A stretch of 64,000 nucleotides of DNA from Sanguinoderma infundibulare (GCA_032821775.1 JAVLRN010000010.1:1054001-1118000); one strand, 5' to 3'; numbered from the stretch's first letter, positions 36,931 through 49,701 are shown. Made by a program: numbers and translations. Notes: generated by a model not told the origin, from the sequence alone.

Positions 36931-39457
36931 ATGACGCTCTCCGGCGGAATATCTGCGAATGGCACGATGCACCGGAGAAAGTCAAGCAAGGACGAGGATG
37001 AGGACAACGCATTCATATTCCCTCCTCCGCAATCTCCCCCCGCGACCGCGCCGCCAAACCAGACCGTCTTCAAGCTGAACGGTGTCCCACCCAGCGAGAG
37101 CGGCAGTCTCGCGCCTCCAATGTCGCGCGCACGCGTAACGTCTACGCCTCCCGCTATGGCCGTATCACAGTCCTTCCCTGGAGCGCCAGTGTCCGCTGGC
37201 CCATATCGCACCACGTTCAACATGCCGCCCCGACTTCCAGCAGTGAATGGATCGTCGCATGGCCACACCAATGGCCGACACCAACCTCCCGCTATGCGCC
37301 AGTCTCTCTCCCTCCCTGCCTCTCATTCCCAAGCCCACTCGCGTACGCGTTCAATATCTGGCCCGTTTTATCCAATCACTCCTTCCCCGCTCTCCGCGTC
37401 CTTCCCTCCCCAGCAGCTCGCCATGCCTCCTCCAAATAAACTTCCATCTTCCTCCACTGCGCCCGAACTCCAAGCCCCCACCTCCCCTATCGAGAACGGC
37501 GCGAAGCCCAAAGCGGCCCCGCCCCGGAGGCACGCGCGTATCCACTCGCGGAACCTTTCCGTTTACTTCCCCCGCCCAGGCTCGCTCCCCGCGACGAGTA
37601 TTGCCGAGGATGGCGCGCAGGAGCTCGACTTCAGCACCCCTCCCCGTCCCGACGAGGGGGTCCTGATGCCTACCAAGTCCCCAACCCCAGGCCAGCGCGC
37701 GTTTCGGGAGGGCTTCACCTTTGGAGGGCGCCCACCCGCATCCGCCTCCGCGGCGGAAGTATCTCATCCCGTATCCCCTGGATCCCCACAGCCAGCGTCA
37801 GCGGGCGCGTCGCGGCGCGGGCATCACCACCGACACTCATTGTCGCATACCTTCTTCTCGTTCCTCGAGCCCGGAGCGCAGAGCCAGCCAGACGAGCTGC
37901 ATACTCAGCCGACACCTGTGCCCGTCAGCCCGTGGGCGCCGATGTCGCCTTTCCTCCCTAGTCTGCCGTCGGCGCATTCATTCGACGAGGTGGCGGCTTC
38001 CGTGTCGCTGGTGGGGAACGGAGACGGGCGCGCGGTGGTCGCGCCCAAACCTATATCCAGAGGGCGCGCGAAGAGCCCGATCGGGAGGATCCGCGCATCA
38101 CCACACATCTCGCCCGTCGCGGTGGCGGTCGGGCTGTGGCAGTTTGTGCTGGGGGCATGGTTATGGATAACGGGTCAGCAGGTCGGGTCGCTGTCGTGCA
38201 CGGGCTTGGGGTATTGGGTGGTGTTCGACGCGTTTGGGGTCGGGTTGGCGCATGTGTTGCCGAACTACCTCGCGAGGCCGAGCGTGCAGGCTGAGATGAG
38301 GAGACCGTACGGGTGCGTCGCTCTTTGTCTGTCGTTTTCGTTTCTTCCGAAGTACGTGTTGAGCGTTTGTGGGGTATAGGAACACGCGGGTGGAAACAGT
38401 CATGACGTTCGCGCAGTCGGTGTACCTGATCTTCACGTCCGTGTACGTGTGCAAGGAGACGGTTGAACATTTCTTGCTGTCATCTGGGGAGGGGCACCAT
38501 CACCATCACGGCGACGAAGTGACTTCTGTCTTCGGGTGCGTGCCCGCACTACTTCTAGCATGAGAGGGAGTTGACGGAAGTGCAGGATCGAGTTCCCTAT
38601 CCGTCTACTATTTATTGCTCTCATTTCGCTTCTGTTCACTGCTATCTTCTGCAACAACCACGCCAAACTCGTCAGCAGTGAGTGTGTCACCCACCGATGC
38701 ATTGCATCCACTGACACGACTCGCGTAGCGGCGGGCAACCGCATCCCCTCATTAGCATCCCTGCTTCCCACACGTTCGCGCTACTCTACGTCCGCATTTA
38801 CATATCCGCCCGCTCTTAACAATGTGCTCACAAATCCGTACGCGCTCGCACCAATAGGCTTCGCCAGTACAGTACTCTTTAGTGCACTGGCCCTCCCTCC
38901 GTGCGTCGTCGTACCCATCTTCCTTCGTGTTCCACATATCAAAGCTAACAGGATCTGCCTGCAGACCCCAACATCGACCATTAGACCTCCTCCTCGCCGG
39001 GCTCGAAACAACAGTGACGTTCAAGCTCGCATATCGCGCAGCCGTCCAACTCGGCGCCGTCCTCCTCCAGACATCCCCCGCCCGCGGACTGGCCGGCGGG
39101 CGGATGGAGGCATTCCTGCGCGCGATGCGCGAGATCGAGCGCCATCCGCAGGTGCTGCACCTCCCCGCGCCGCACATTTGGCAGCTCACGCCGAGCCTCG
39201 CCCTCTCGGACGCGGACGCTTCGCCCTACGCGTCAAGGTCAGCGTCGTTGGAGAAGGCGGCGGCAGCGACCGGCCCGGCGCAGAGCTTGGTGGTGACACT
39301 GGAGCTGCACGTGCGGCACGACATGGAGGACGCGGAGGTGGTGAAACTGACGCGGTGGGCGTGGGAGAGGTGCGTGCACGCGCTGCATTTTGGCGCGAGG
39401 GGCGGGGAGGGGGGCGAGGGCGAGGCAGAGGTCACGGTGGGTATCGTCAGGGGATGA
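36931..39457 (+). CDS. CDF-family zinc transporter, ZRG17/MSC2-like (764 aa)
   Basis: Exons 36931-38312, 38380-38535, 38586-38677, 38729-38900 and 38965-39457 join in phase (764 aa). A long Ser/Pro/His-rich cytosolic N-terminus (about 390 aa; MHRRKSSKDEDEDNAFIFPP near the start) precedes membrane segments: VAVGLWQFVLGAWLWITG, CTGLGYWVVFDAFGVGLAHV, VMTFAQSVYLIFTSVYVCKE. A His run (GEGHHHHHGDE) follows, then IEFPIRLLFIALISLLFTAI. The C-terminal LVVTLELHVRHDMEDAEVV fits the cytosolic CDF domain. Fungal Zrg17 pairs with Msc2 to bring zinc into the endoplasmic reticulum. I infer ZRG17 rather than MSC2 from the long N-terminus. The ATG at 36967 (MHRRKSS) is an alternative start. Confidence 0.8.
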
Positions 39458-40489
39458 TGGACCTCGCAGTCGGATTCTCGTTTGTATGCTCGCAAATGTG
39501 CCGCGTGTTGCTGACTGAGAGGGTGTGTGGTGATGCCTGGAAAGCTCTGCATATAAGGGTCGGTCTAGGACGGTTGTATACCCGCTAAAAGGGAAATGGG
39601 ATGTGGACATGTCTCACTCCGTTGGGATCGCGTCTCGTAATGCGAGACGACGATGTGAGTAGGCGAGGTTTCGTGCAAGTGGGTCGTTGTTGTTAACCTC
39701 TGAGTGTAGGTTCACTCTGTCTGCTTTTGCTTACGCTGTTGCATGCCGGTCAAGACTTGAACCTGAGACGGAACGGCGCTTGAGGACTTCGACGGCTTGC
39801 GACGAGGCTGAGAAGTGGATCCGGAGACTCCAAGCCGTTGTGCAGCAACAGGAACCGGATTGTCGTATCCACGTCGGAGCGGGGCTCATGGCTGTTGCAT
39901 GCGAGACAAGGTCGCGTGGGGCTGGCGACGAGGACCATCTTGAGACCGTGTTCTTGGTACTCCGTTTTGGCTATGACATGCTGGTCAATGGCACAGGCGA
40001 CTGAACGGTTTTGCACGCAGCATACAAAAGACCCGCGCCCTCTGTTTCCGGTTGAGCTAGCTCTTGAGCGCCCGTCACTCTCCAGGCATCCGTAGATCAC
40101 ATTGATTCTCGAGTATGTGAACGTCATCACCTAAATAGACGTGCATGGCCGTGCTCACTCTGCTAGACTTCAAAATTCCTGCTTCCGTGGGATCCGCCGC
40201 CAAGTCAGTGCTCGAGCAGATGCTGGATGAGCTCAGGGGCACCCTCATCTAGTTCGCCATCAGGATAGGCGAGATGAGCGCACGCATTCACCGGATCCAG
40301 TCAAAGAGTTGATTTGAATTACGGAGAATCGGTGAGGACAATACAATATCAATCGCGCTTGTCCTTGCAGAGGAGCCCTTCGCAAACTTGGGCAACTCAT
40401 GGGCTGTGCACGACCTCCAAGTTAGAATCTGGGGCTATTGCGACCACCGGACTAGTTGCGACAAGTTCACGCGACCTGAAAAAACGGGC
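39458..40489. other. Intergenic, possible small ORF at 39687-40004
   Basis: A forward frame at 39687-40004 (105 codons) encodes ETERRLRTSTACDEAEKW and AGDEDHLETVFLVLRFGYD, fairly protein-like but unrecognised. A 37-codon frame near 40146 (LLDFKIPASVGSAAKSV) may be another gene remnant. Neither is strong enough to call alone. Confidence 0.25.
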
Positions 40490-40812
40490 TCTAGGAAAGA
40501 CTATATAATATGTGACATCGACGTAAGTGAAAACATATTAGGTACACGTCTTCGAGACAACAGCCCTCGATGCAACGCTGTCATCGTCCCCAGGATTCTC
40601 ACTCGAACGAATTTACTCCCAGCCTATTCTCTGCGACGAGCTTAGGCATGCGTTCCTTCAGGTGCTCGAACATGCCCTGCTTCTCTTCCTCGGACGGAAG
40701 CGGTGCAATGTACTTGACCTTATCTCAAGCGCCACTTCGCGGCGAGCCTTCGCCAGCAGCGCTCGTTCCAGCCCGGCCCAATCGTATCCCTTCAGTACAT
40801 GCATCGTGGTTC
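40490..40812 (-). pseudogene. F-box gene 3' fragment (inverted copy of 11226-11545)
   Basis: The reverse strand matches the last 200 coding bases plus 3' flank of the F-box gene at 9968-11439, with frame-shifting differences (for example in the LEVKVKY region). No F-box motif or 5' part is present. It abuts, and supplies the last codons to, the truncated gene at 40799-41851. Confidence 0.85.
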
Positions 40813-41851
40813 GTCTTCGATCCAGTGGACAGCTGCGTCTTGGATGCCATGCTTGGCGAGGATGGCGAGGATGTCGGCGTTGGCGTCGCGGCAGGAGGTC
40901 TCCTTAGTAGTGTTTGGATGGACGGTGATACAGAGCACGATATGGTCGTCGAGGACAGCCTTGCCGTTATCACCAGGCGTGGAGAAGCGGACAGGCATCA
41001 TCGTAGAGACGCGAACGCCACGGCTCGGATCCTTGAGGAGCGCCATGATCTCAGGAGCAACTGTCTCCTTCAAAAGTGTGTTCTTGAGGATCGGGTGGTT
41101 CGCTGAGTGAGCCGTCTTCTTCGGGACGACGGAGAACGTCTCTCGAGGGATGACGAAGGGACGCTGGAGGAGATCGGAACGGTGGAGCAGAAGAGGATGG
41201 TTCTCAGAGACGCCTGTATAGAAGTGGGCGCGCTCGAAGGGCGAGACGAGGTCCGGCTCGGTAGTCGTGGTCTCAGAAAAGTGGGAGCTGAGCGTGGCCT
41301 CTCTGGACGTGGGCGAGGGAACTGTGGGGTGGAAATTCCAGTGGGTGCTGAGGCATTGGAGTTGGAAGACGGTAACCCCTGAAGACGGAGTCGGTAAGTA
41401 TGCTGTAGAGACGGAAAGGAGCACAAACGAAAATACTCACATCCGAGCTGTTGAGGGGACTTCTTAATGGCCTCGATAAAGTCGATGACCTGTTGAACAG
41501 CATCTAAGGGCGTTACGATAAGTGATGGATAAACGTGCGAAGGGACGAAGGTGCTGACCAGGGCCGAGGAATTTGAGAGCTTCAAGCTCCGCATCCGACA
41601 GATGGATAACTACATGAAAAAGCTCGTAAGTGGAATGGACGAGGGGGGACGACTGGCAGCACTCACTCTTTTCCGTGTCCGAGATTTGAGAAGGCTTTAA
41701 GACAGAGATGATATTAGCAGCAAAGTTTCGCAGACGAGGGATTTCGAATATAAAGTGGTTTGTGGGATGGGGAGAGGGGAAGAGTCAGTCGCAGGGCTTA
41801 TACTTCAGGACGTTCAGGACGCACCCTCCGCATACGTTCGTTAGTGTCCAT
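40799..41851 (-). pseudogene. Agaricomycete hypothetical gene truncated at its 3' end
   Basis: The reverse strand starts MDTNERMRR (ATG at 41851), continues over short exons (FEIPRLRNFAANIISVLKPS, then VIDFIEAIKKSPQQLG) and a larger exon with VTVFQLQCLSTHWNFHPTVP, SHFSETTTTEPDLVSPFERA, PKKTAHSANHPILKNTLLKE, VRVSTMMPVRFSTPGDNGK and HPNTTKETSCRDANADILA. From memory this is the first half of a widespread agaricomycete family of unknown function that normally continues well beyond HWIE. Here it ends in DEPRCMY, read from the inverted F-box fragment, so it is cut by a rearrangement. From 41852 to 42576 only its promoter region is visible. Confidence 0.65.
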
Positions 41852-42787
41852 GCCGGGCCCCGATTATCTCAATACTTCTTCTGAACGGTTGTGATAGGTA
41901 CAACCCAGGACAAGAGTGACAGACGTGAGAGAGAACAAAGATGGGCTATGACCCAGCACCGGTGTTGATTCCACGAGGTTACAGAGAGAGAGGGACACAG
42001 TATTTATACGAGCAACGACAGGAGGCAGATATTGGAGTGAGCGAACGGACACCTCGCGGATAACAATCGAGACTGACGGGCGAGAGTGTGGATGAACGTC
42101 GGAACTGGTCGGAACTATTCTACACTACCAAAACTGGCCATGGGGCACGTGTATTGGCATAGCCACTACAACGGTTTGCAGTCCCAAGTTCGCACGCCCC
42201 TCAAATCGGGCCTCCGGCCTCCTCTGGCGACGCCGAGCGATCGCGGGCGATCCTCCCGCTCGCTGGTCCCCCAAGAACGCGTCCGAGTCCATCGCCCCGC
42301 CCCTCTCGCGCGCTCGACGTCTGGTTTGAGGCGGATGTGCCCGATGCCCTCCCAGCCGTCTTCGCCGGTCACAGTCACACCGCCAGCTTTTCTTTTCTTG
42401 ACGGGGCGCGGCCCGATTTGGTGGGTTTGGGCGGGGCGAGGGAAGGACTCCGAGGCACGGCACAGCGCGTGATTGTGTAAAGAGGCACGCAAGCCTGCGG
42501 CTGCCGTGGGTGGCCAGGGCTTTGCGCGTTGTTGTAGAATGCAGATGTTGAGAGTCCGCTTGCTAATTAAATCCCGATGTAAGTTGGAACAGAATGGAGC
42601 CCAAGAGGGAGCACCTCGGAGTCATAGCATGCGCGGCGCCCATTACACAAGTCGTCTGCCCACTGAGGCCAACCGACAAGATCAAGAGTAAAAATAAATA
42701 ATATTTGTCAAATATCGAGCAGATAGATAGAGAAATAGATAGATGAACATAGGGCCCGACCGAAAGCGCGACAATCCCTGCGAATTC

Positions 42788-45466
42788 CTAATCCCAAACA
42801 TCCACCAAACCATCGTTGGTCCAGGCAGCGGCGGCGGCGACCCGAGCCTCAGCCTCCCTAGCCTTCTTCTCCTTCCGCTGCTGGCCCGTGAGCCTCTGAC
42901 CGCCCCTGTGCCCGCGACGAGTTTTCTTCCCTGTCCCATCCTCGGCTGCGGTTGAGCTCGCAGAAGGATCGACGTCTGAGGGGGAAGACTCAAGAGGGAA
43001 AGCTGAGCTTGAGCTAGAGGGCGTGGGCGGGATGGCTATCTGAGTGGACGGTTGTGCGGGAGGTGGTGTCTCATCCGATGAGGCTCCAGACGATGTAGCA
43101 GGAACTTTGGTCTTGCGCGTGCGCCTGGAGGCCTTGGGACGAGATCCCGACGGCTCGGCCGGCAGCGCGATTTGCGACGGCGGTGCGTCGCGTTCGCGCT
43201 CGCGGGCTTGGCCGATTGCGAGTTGGGCTAGGGCTGGCTGAGGGTCCCTCTGGGCGACCATGGATTCCGACATTTGCTTGTGCAAATCCAACGGCTTGAC
43301 AGGCGGTGGGGCACCAGACGACTCCGATGGACGATCCATGCATTCACTGGCCTCGCCGATGGCGGATCGAACTGCTGGAATGGTAAACGAGCCGATGCCG
43401 GGGACGAAAAGAGGAGCGCTAGTGTTGAGCCCCGTGGAAGACGAAGACGCGGACTGGAGGCCCTTTCTGACATCGACCGCGGCCCCAGCAGAAGTGAGGT
43501 CTTCAACGACCGGCTCCGAGGCCACCGCCGCAAAAGAATCGAGCTCATCGTCGTCCCAGGAGATACAAGGACCCGCCCGTGCACCCAAGCGCTCCATGGA
43601 AAGCGGCAGCGAAGGGCTCGCGCGGACAACACAGAGGCCCGGAATCCACTCGCCAGATGGTTCGGCGGCACTGAGGATGCTAGGGCACGAAACAGCGCAT
43701 GGCATAACCGCAGGCTCAACGTCGAGTGCCTCGAAGTCCGGCAGGGAAGCGGGAAGTGAAGGGCTAGCACTGACTGCGACCCGCGGTTCGGCTCCGCTAG
43801 GGATGTTGGGGCACGAGTGGGAGCAACGCATGACGAGAGGCACAGTCTCTTCAAGCACGGCGCGCGCTGAGACGGCGGTGTCGACGGCCTCTGCTTCATG
43901 GCCCTCATCAGCCTTGGCGACAAGGGGCTCGTACTCGGCTTCGGCGATCGGATCCACGGTCTCGGCAGAGGACCTCGAGGATTCGATGGGCAGATGGTCG
44001 TCGCGAGGGCTGAACTTGACGAGCGCCCACACGGTGGCTTGAGGTTCCTGGACGTCCGCGATCGTGTTCATCATGCGGAAAGAAGCCATGGCCAAGGGAT
44101 GGGGTATGGGGCGAGACACGGCGCGGCGGGCGAGGAGGTCACGGAGGTCGCGGAGGGTGAACCCGTTCGAGACCTGGCGAGGCGAGTCCGATGAAAAACA
44201 AGACAAGCGAGATGAGAAAGGCGGGACATAAACGACCAAGGCCAAGCAGCGAGCCTCCGCCTCCGGTTTGACCATTGTGTCACCAGCAGATAACTCCAGA
44301 GGGCCATCGGAGTTGACAGAGAGGACCTTGGACGGCCGGTTCAAGCCATAAGAGAGAGTGGAAATGAGCTGCAGGCCGGCATTGACGGCTACAGTCGGGG
44401 CGAGAACGTCGACGTCGGGTTTGCCACCAAGCGACGAAAACAACGGGACGTAACGGACCAACGCCAGGCAGCGATGGTCATCCGCGTCCGGGTCCGCGGT
44501 AGCAGAGACCTTGGAGGGAACGTCGCACTCGACCGTGAGGATCATCGAAGGAGGGTTCGCGCCGTAGACCATGGCCGCGAGGAGCTGCCGAGGAGTGAGG
44601 GTGCCAAGGACAGTCGCGAAGCCAGGCAGAGCCGCGTCAAAGATCGGACGAAGGGTCACAGCGACGACGGCGAGGTCGGCCAAGTCGCGAGTCGAGGACC
44701 CGTAACGGCGAGGGCGTCGACGAGGGTGCCGTGTCCACAGCAGCTACAAATCCAGCCATTAGGAAGAGCGGGATGCAGCCTGGAGATGCGTGCATACCTT
44801 GAACGCGAGGGTCATCACAGCGAGCATGCACCTCTCCCTCCAGACGAGGTACTCCATGACAGACAGCCTCGTCCAGGCGAACCCGTACAAGATCGCGTTC
44901 TTGAGGACCGAGGTCCCACGCACGATCAGGTGAACAAGGATGCGGATCCCGAAGTTGACGAACGGCCAGAGGTTGATGGCCGCGGTCGCGAAGGCACGGA
45001 GGACTTGGAAGGCGATCCAAGCGAAGAGCACAAGGGCCTGGCAAACCGGTGGGGTGACCGCAAAGAAGAACGCATAGATGTAGTAGGCAGCCAAGAAAGT
45101 GGACCATCCAAGACGGCAAAGAAGTGAGAGGAACCTGGCTGATGCACGCCAAAGGGAACGGACGGCGGCGGTGACGGTCTGGCCGATGTCGCACACCAGC
45201 AAGTACGCGAAGAGGAAGGGCCCGGTGACGATGAGGACGCCGCCAAGGGTCGACGCGGAGGCGCGAGGGTACGTCGCGATGTCTTGACCGTCAGCGAGGA
45301 TCCGGGTATTCGCCACGTCGAGACGAGCATCGACTAGCATCTGATTGACAGCCGCAAGGTAGAAGCCTAGTTGGACGAGGGTGATGCCGACGAGGAGAAG
45401 ACCGGTGCTGAGGACACGTACGACGGCTTGCAGGAGCGCAAGGACCCCGATGAGTAGCCACCACAT
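42788..45466 (-). CDS. Large membrane protein of unknown family, right copy (874 aa)
   Basis: Exons 45466-44798 and 44743-42788 (reverse strand) join in phase to 874 residues, parallel to the 878-residue copy at 6509-9199. Indels between the two are multiples of three and no stop is introduced, so both were probably kept under selection. The N-terminal membrane region (WWLLIGVLALLQAVVRVL), internal repeats (YGANPPSMILTVE; YGLNRPSKVLSVN), Cys-Ser repeat pair and basic C-terminus ending VDVWD are all kept. Differences concentrate in the low-complexity Pro/Ser region before the basic tail. Function unknown. Confidence 0.85.
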
Positions 45467-46020
45467 CGTGACGAGGTGAAACTGAGATCGGAATAGAAGT
45501 TAAGAAGTCAAAACGTTGATGCTGAGATGAAGCTGAGTGCGATTCGTGTCAAGAGGCAGTGGATGATGGGGGAGCAGAAGAAGGCTGTTGTGGAGTTTCC
45601 AAGGGCGTGCAGAGCAGTTTTTAAGGATGGGTGAGTGGCGGATGACGGTGGTGGATGACGCGGTGGGGGCTGACCACCGACGCTATTCGGAGCCCAGCCT
45701 GGCGTTACTCGGGACCCAGTCTGACGTTGTTCGGACCTGAGAGTGAAAAGTCAATATAGAACATGACGACTGATCAGAGCAAGAAGAGCAGCAATAACGA
45801 CCCAACGCTCACTTTGCCGTTTACGCTTGCTCTGATTGACTACCGTGAAGCTGGGGCAGCCTGCTGTATTCTACGCCGCGAACGAACGCGAAACATTGCT
45901 GCGCAGGAGGGACGAGGGAGCTGGAAGAGATCGACTCTTGCGTCCCACTTGCAGAGCCAGACTCAGCGACAAGAGCGAGACCTCTGTAGAAAAGGTTTTC
46001 AAGAAGTGTATATTCAGGCT
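45467..46020. other. Intergenic, no gene supported
   Basis: Corresponds to 5955-6508 in the other arm. Antisense frames overlapping PAP2 are conserved only because the sense strand is. Confidence 0.4.
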
Positions 46021-46728
46021 CTAGATGGGGATATACGTGCGGACCAATTCCTCTATCCAAGGTCCATACTCGTTCAACCCATGTGTCCACAACCTAAACA
46101 TGAGCGGCGCGTAGATCAGGCCATACGCGACTCCAGCGCCAACCTGCGGGACGGTATGATGCCCAAGCCATATCCTCGACACCGCAATGGTGCTCGCGAG
46201 GGGCAGGACGATGAGCGGCGGGAGAATGCGTGTCAGTGAAGACGAGGGGAAGGCGGGGTGTATGGGCAGATGTGCGCACGCGAGGGTGATGTACGTCGCG
46301 AAGTACGCGATCGTCGCCGAGTGCGTGCTCGGCATCCTACGTCGCACAATTTCAGACCGTCAGGCCATGTTAGACTCTGGCAAGGGTGACGAGAGATGAG
46401 AGACAAGAGTAACGGACCCGTAAGTCTTCTTCCGCTTCCCTCGAATCGTCACCACCGGGCGGGGCTGGCGCACGAACCGCTTGATGATCTTCACGGTCAC
46501 CGAGCAGAGGACCGCGCTCGCCGCAAAGTACGCGACGCCCGCCGAATGCGTGTACAGCACGGCCGCGGCGGTCAGCAACGTGACTATCGCGTTCGTCTGT
46601 GCGTCCAATGACAGTATCCGAGTCGGCGTGGGCGACGGGACCAAGAAACGGGGGACGTACGTTGTCGAGAGCGTAAAGCCACCAAGGTATTCGATTTGCT
46701 TCAAGGTGTCCCATAGGTCGGGGCTCAT
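46021..46728 (-). CDS. PAP2-family lipid phosphatase, intact right copy (208 aa)
   Basis: Exons 46728-46418 and 46336-46021 (reverse strand) join in phase with a GTCCGT donor to 208 residues. The PAP2 triad is complete: KIIKRFVRQPRP (motif 1), MPSTHS (motif 2) and SRIWLGHHTVPQV (motif 3, catalytic His). Hydrophobic segments (IVTLLTAAAVLYTHSAGVAY; LPPLIVLPLASTIAV) place the site in a membrane. The family dephosphorylates lipid phosphates such as dolichyl diphosphate; I infer a dolichyldiphosphatase-like role. The left-arm copy lost motif 1. The start chosen is MSPDLWDTLKQ. Confidence 0.8.
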
Positions 46729-46995
46729 CCAAGGAATGGTGGGATATGTATGCGGTGGAGAGGTAGAGACGATGAGTGAATACTGACGGTACTGGTCAAA
46801 GCGCCGCGGCTGTCTCCGCAGCTGGGCACATCTTGGTCTTTCGTCGCGCCCATGTCGTTCTGATCGCTTTTCACCAGTATACACCACTTTAAACATTTGT
46901 ATCAGACATCGGTCTTAACTGGAAGTTGACGGACACAAATGAATGCGTGAATACGATTGCGGAAGGGATATGCAACGACACAGCAGATGCTCAGC

Positions 46996-48140
46996 TCACT
47001 TGCTCCCCTTCTCCTTCCCGCCCTCAAAGGCAGGCCGCCCCTTGCCCTTGCCCCCCTTCCGCCTCTCCGCCCTCGCCGCCATGCCCGCTCCTTGCGCTCG
47101 TCCCACCGCTTCTTGCTCTTAGAATTCTGCTTCTCCTTCCGCTTCACCCTCTTCTTCAGCTGCCCCTCACCGTCGTGAACCTTTACGCCCTGGACGCGTG
47201 CGCGGCCCGTTCCGCCTCTGCCAGCGCCGCGAGCTTCTCCACCTGGGTGAGAGCTTGCGCCGGGTTGGACGTGCTCGTGGGTAGGTTTTTCTTGTTCTTG
47301 TTGGTGGATTTGGATGCAGTCGCGATGGAGGTGGAGGCAGCAAGGTTGGAGAAGGCGATGGAGGCTCATTTGGACTGGGGGTCTTGATGTGTAGGCTTAC
47401 TAGAGCCGGGGACGAGAATTGGGTCTGGAAAGTGCTGCTGCTGCTTGTCCTTGCTTTTGCCCTTCCGCTCCTCCTCCGCTCGCGCATCGCGGCGCGTTGC
47501 TGCCGCCGCTCCTCCAACAGCTCGTCCCCGCTGGTTGGCTCTCCGCCTGCTGCTGCGCCCCGCCCTCTGCCTTATTCCGCAGCTCCGCCATCCTCGCGTG
47601 CAACTTCTCCCTCAATGCCACGATCCCGCCCGACTCGGGCACAGGCACCGGGGCGGCGTCCCCGTCCAGGTCCATCGTGCGGCCTGCGTCCTCGTCCTCC
47701 TCGTCATCGTCACCAGAGTCAGACATGGGTACATCGGGGTGCATCGCGTCCGAGTGTCATCTTCGTCGTGCACGGCGGCTTTCCGTTACCCTTGCTTTTG
47801 GTGCCCTTCTGTTCCTCCTCTTCGCGCGCTGCGAGGCCCTCGCTCTCGAGCTCGAGGATCATTTTGATGTTCGCAGGGTCAGACCGGGCATCGGGCTAAG
47901 TCATGCAGAGAGCAACTAGATGCGCAGGGTAGTAGAGGACATGCCTTGTCTTTCACATGCATACTGAACGCGTCAAAGGGTGTTCAGCCAACGCTCGTAT
48001 ATAACATTGTTTGACTGGGCATCAGCATCGTCTTGCATGAGGTAGTATTTTGCGGGGATGAGCTTGAGGAGCGACTCGAAGGCGTCGTTGTGTTTTCGAT
48101 CGAATCTTGCAGCGTCAATATGGCGGTGGGCATGACTAGT
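46996..48140 (-). pseudogene. SURF6/Rrp14-like pseudogene, right copy
   Basis: Same blocks as the left copy: DAFESLLKLIPAKYYL near the start, MHPDVPMSDSGDDDEEDED, ALREKLHARMAELRNK, ERRQQRAAMRERRR, KVHDGEGQLKKRVKRKEKQ, ending GGKEKGSK and a TGA at 46996-46998. The two frame shifts of the left copy are also here, so they predate duplication. An acidic segment and a VPVPESGG stretch are better preserved than in the left arm, and the 11-G run is absent. Confidence 0.75.
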
Positions 48141-48184
48141 TAGAGAGGAAGGCAAGGTGGTATGAGGGAAACCCATCCACCACC

Positions 48185-49701
48185 ATGGCCGAGCCGGTAT
48201 TCACCCCGACGATTCCTAAGTTTACTTTGGATCTAGTGCAATTGAAGGACCACGAGTACATCGTCCCGCGCAGGCTGATCCTCACCAAGGAGAACCTCGA
48301 GGCGTTCCAAGCATCGAAAAACGCGCGAGGTCATCGTCTCGTACATCATCACGTTTCACCTGTGCGTAAGTCTGTCTGTCGGTTTTGTCCTGTCATCATG
48401 TGAACTGACTTTAAACGGCGGCGTCTGATTAGAGCGTACAGGCGGTGCTAAATGTGCTCGAACGAGTATCTGAGACGGCCGAGAGCAGGTATCGGCATTT
48501 GGCAATGGAAACCCAGCATTCTGGATGTTCTACGACCAGCTGCTGGTTCAGGGGCCCAGTACGCTTGTCCCCGAGATGCTCCCAACTCTTCCTTCCATCT
48601 GCCTCTGGTGTTGAATTGAACACATGTTCGGTTCGCACAGATTGCTGCTGAGCTGCACAAAATCATCCCCGGTCTTCCAGACGCCGCGATCCCAGAACTC
48701 ACTGTATATCTTACGGAGGCTTGGGGGAACCGACCGCGTATCGACTATGGAAGCGGCATGGAGCTCAAATTCCTGTGTTGGATGTAAGTTGTTAGCCTCT
48801 TCCCGAAGTCTCGGACGACCAAATTTGAAACCGCGTGTCCGCTAGGATGTCACTAGGGAAACTCGTCGTGTTTCCACTGCGTTAGTGATCAAAGTGTTCT
48901 GAAGGTCAGTCGTCGTCTTTCCCCGCCCCCAACCTGCCAACGGTGACGCCTTGCAACAGATATATTCAGATCATGCGCGTGCTGCAGTCGACATATTGGC
49001 TGGAGCCTGCCGGATCGCACGGTGTATGGAGCATAGACGACTACCACTTCCTGCTGTTCCTGTGGGGTGCTGCCCAGCTGCGAGGGTTCGTAAGCCTGTC
49101 CAAGTGCACGAGTCGACACCGCGTTCCAGGGCACAAGTACATCCGGCCAAAATCGATAGACGACGCGGAGACCCCAGAAGAGTTCTTGAAGCACTACATG
49201 TACCTCGCCTGCATCGCGTTCACCAACTCGGTCAAGACCGCCTCCCTCCGCTGACACTCAACCATGCTCGACGATATCCCCGCAGCACGCCACACGCTTG
49301 CACCATTTACATCGGTCCTACTCCCCATCTGCCGTTTCCCATCCCTCTGACTCATCACAAAAGGTCAAGACGTGGGACAAGGTCAACTCGGGCCTCATCA
49401 AGATGTACCTCGTTGAGGTCCTCGGCAAGTCCCCGTCATGCAGCACTTCCTCTTCGGCTCCTTCCTCCCCTGGGACGGCCTCCTGGGGCCTGCCAGCGCC
49501 ACCCTCTGACGCCTTGGACCAGAACGACCCACCGGCGTGGCGAATATGGGAGGTGTCGGCCAGCAGCACGCGGGCTGGGGCAACTGCTGTGGGATCCCGG
49601 TGCCATCGGCGTTTGGCGCAGCGGAGGCGGCGGTGAGGAGACCTGCTATCCCGGGAGCGAGGCTGGCGGGAACAAGCATTCGGCCTGTGCCATTCGACTG
49701 A
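48185..49701 (+). pseudogene. PP2A activator (PTPA/RRD family) pseudogene, right copy
   Basis: Begins MAEPVFTPTIPKFTLD and ends RPAIPGARLAG...RPVPFD with a TGA at 49699-49701. It keeps [18 protein letters not shown] and KYIRPKSIDDAETPEEFLK. Lesions: an extra A and a loss of about 47 bp in the first exon after EAFQASK, an extra G at the end of the AAQLRG exon, a TGA at 49252-49254 in place of Trp after TASLR, and a one-base loss before VMQHFLF. The last two are shared with the left arm. From 49702 to 50233 I see no gene. Confidence 0.85.

Noticed and set aside
45763..46239. 158-codon frame antisense to PAP2, present in both arms
   Set aside because: Conservation follows from the sense gene and the duplication itself; the left-arm frame extends differently.
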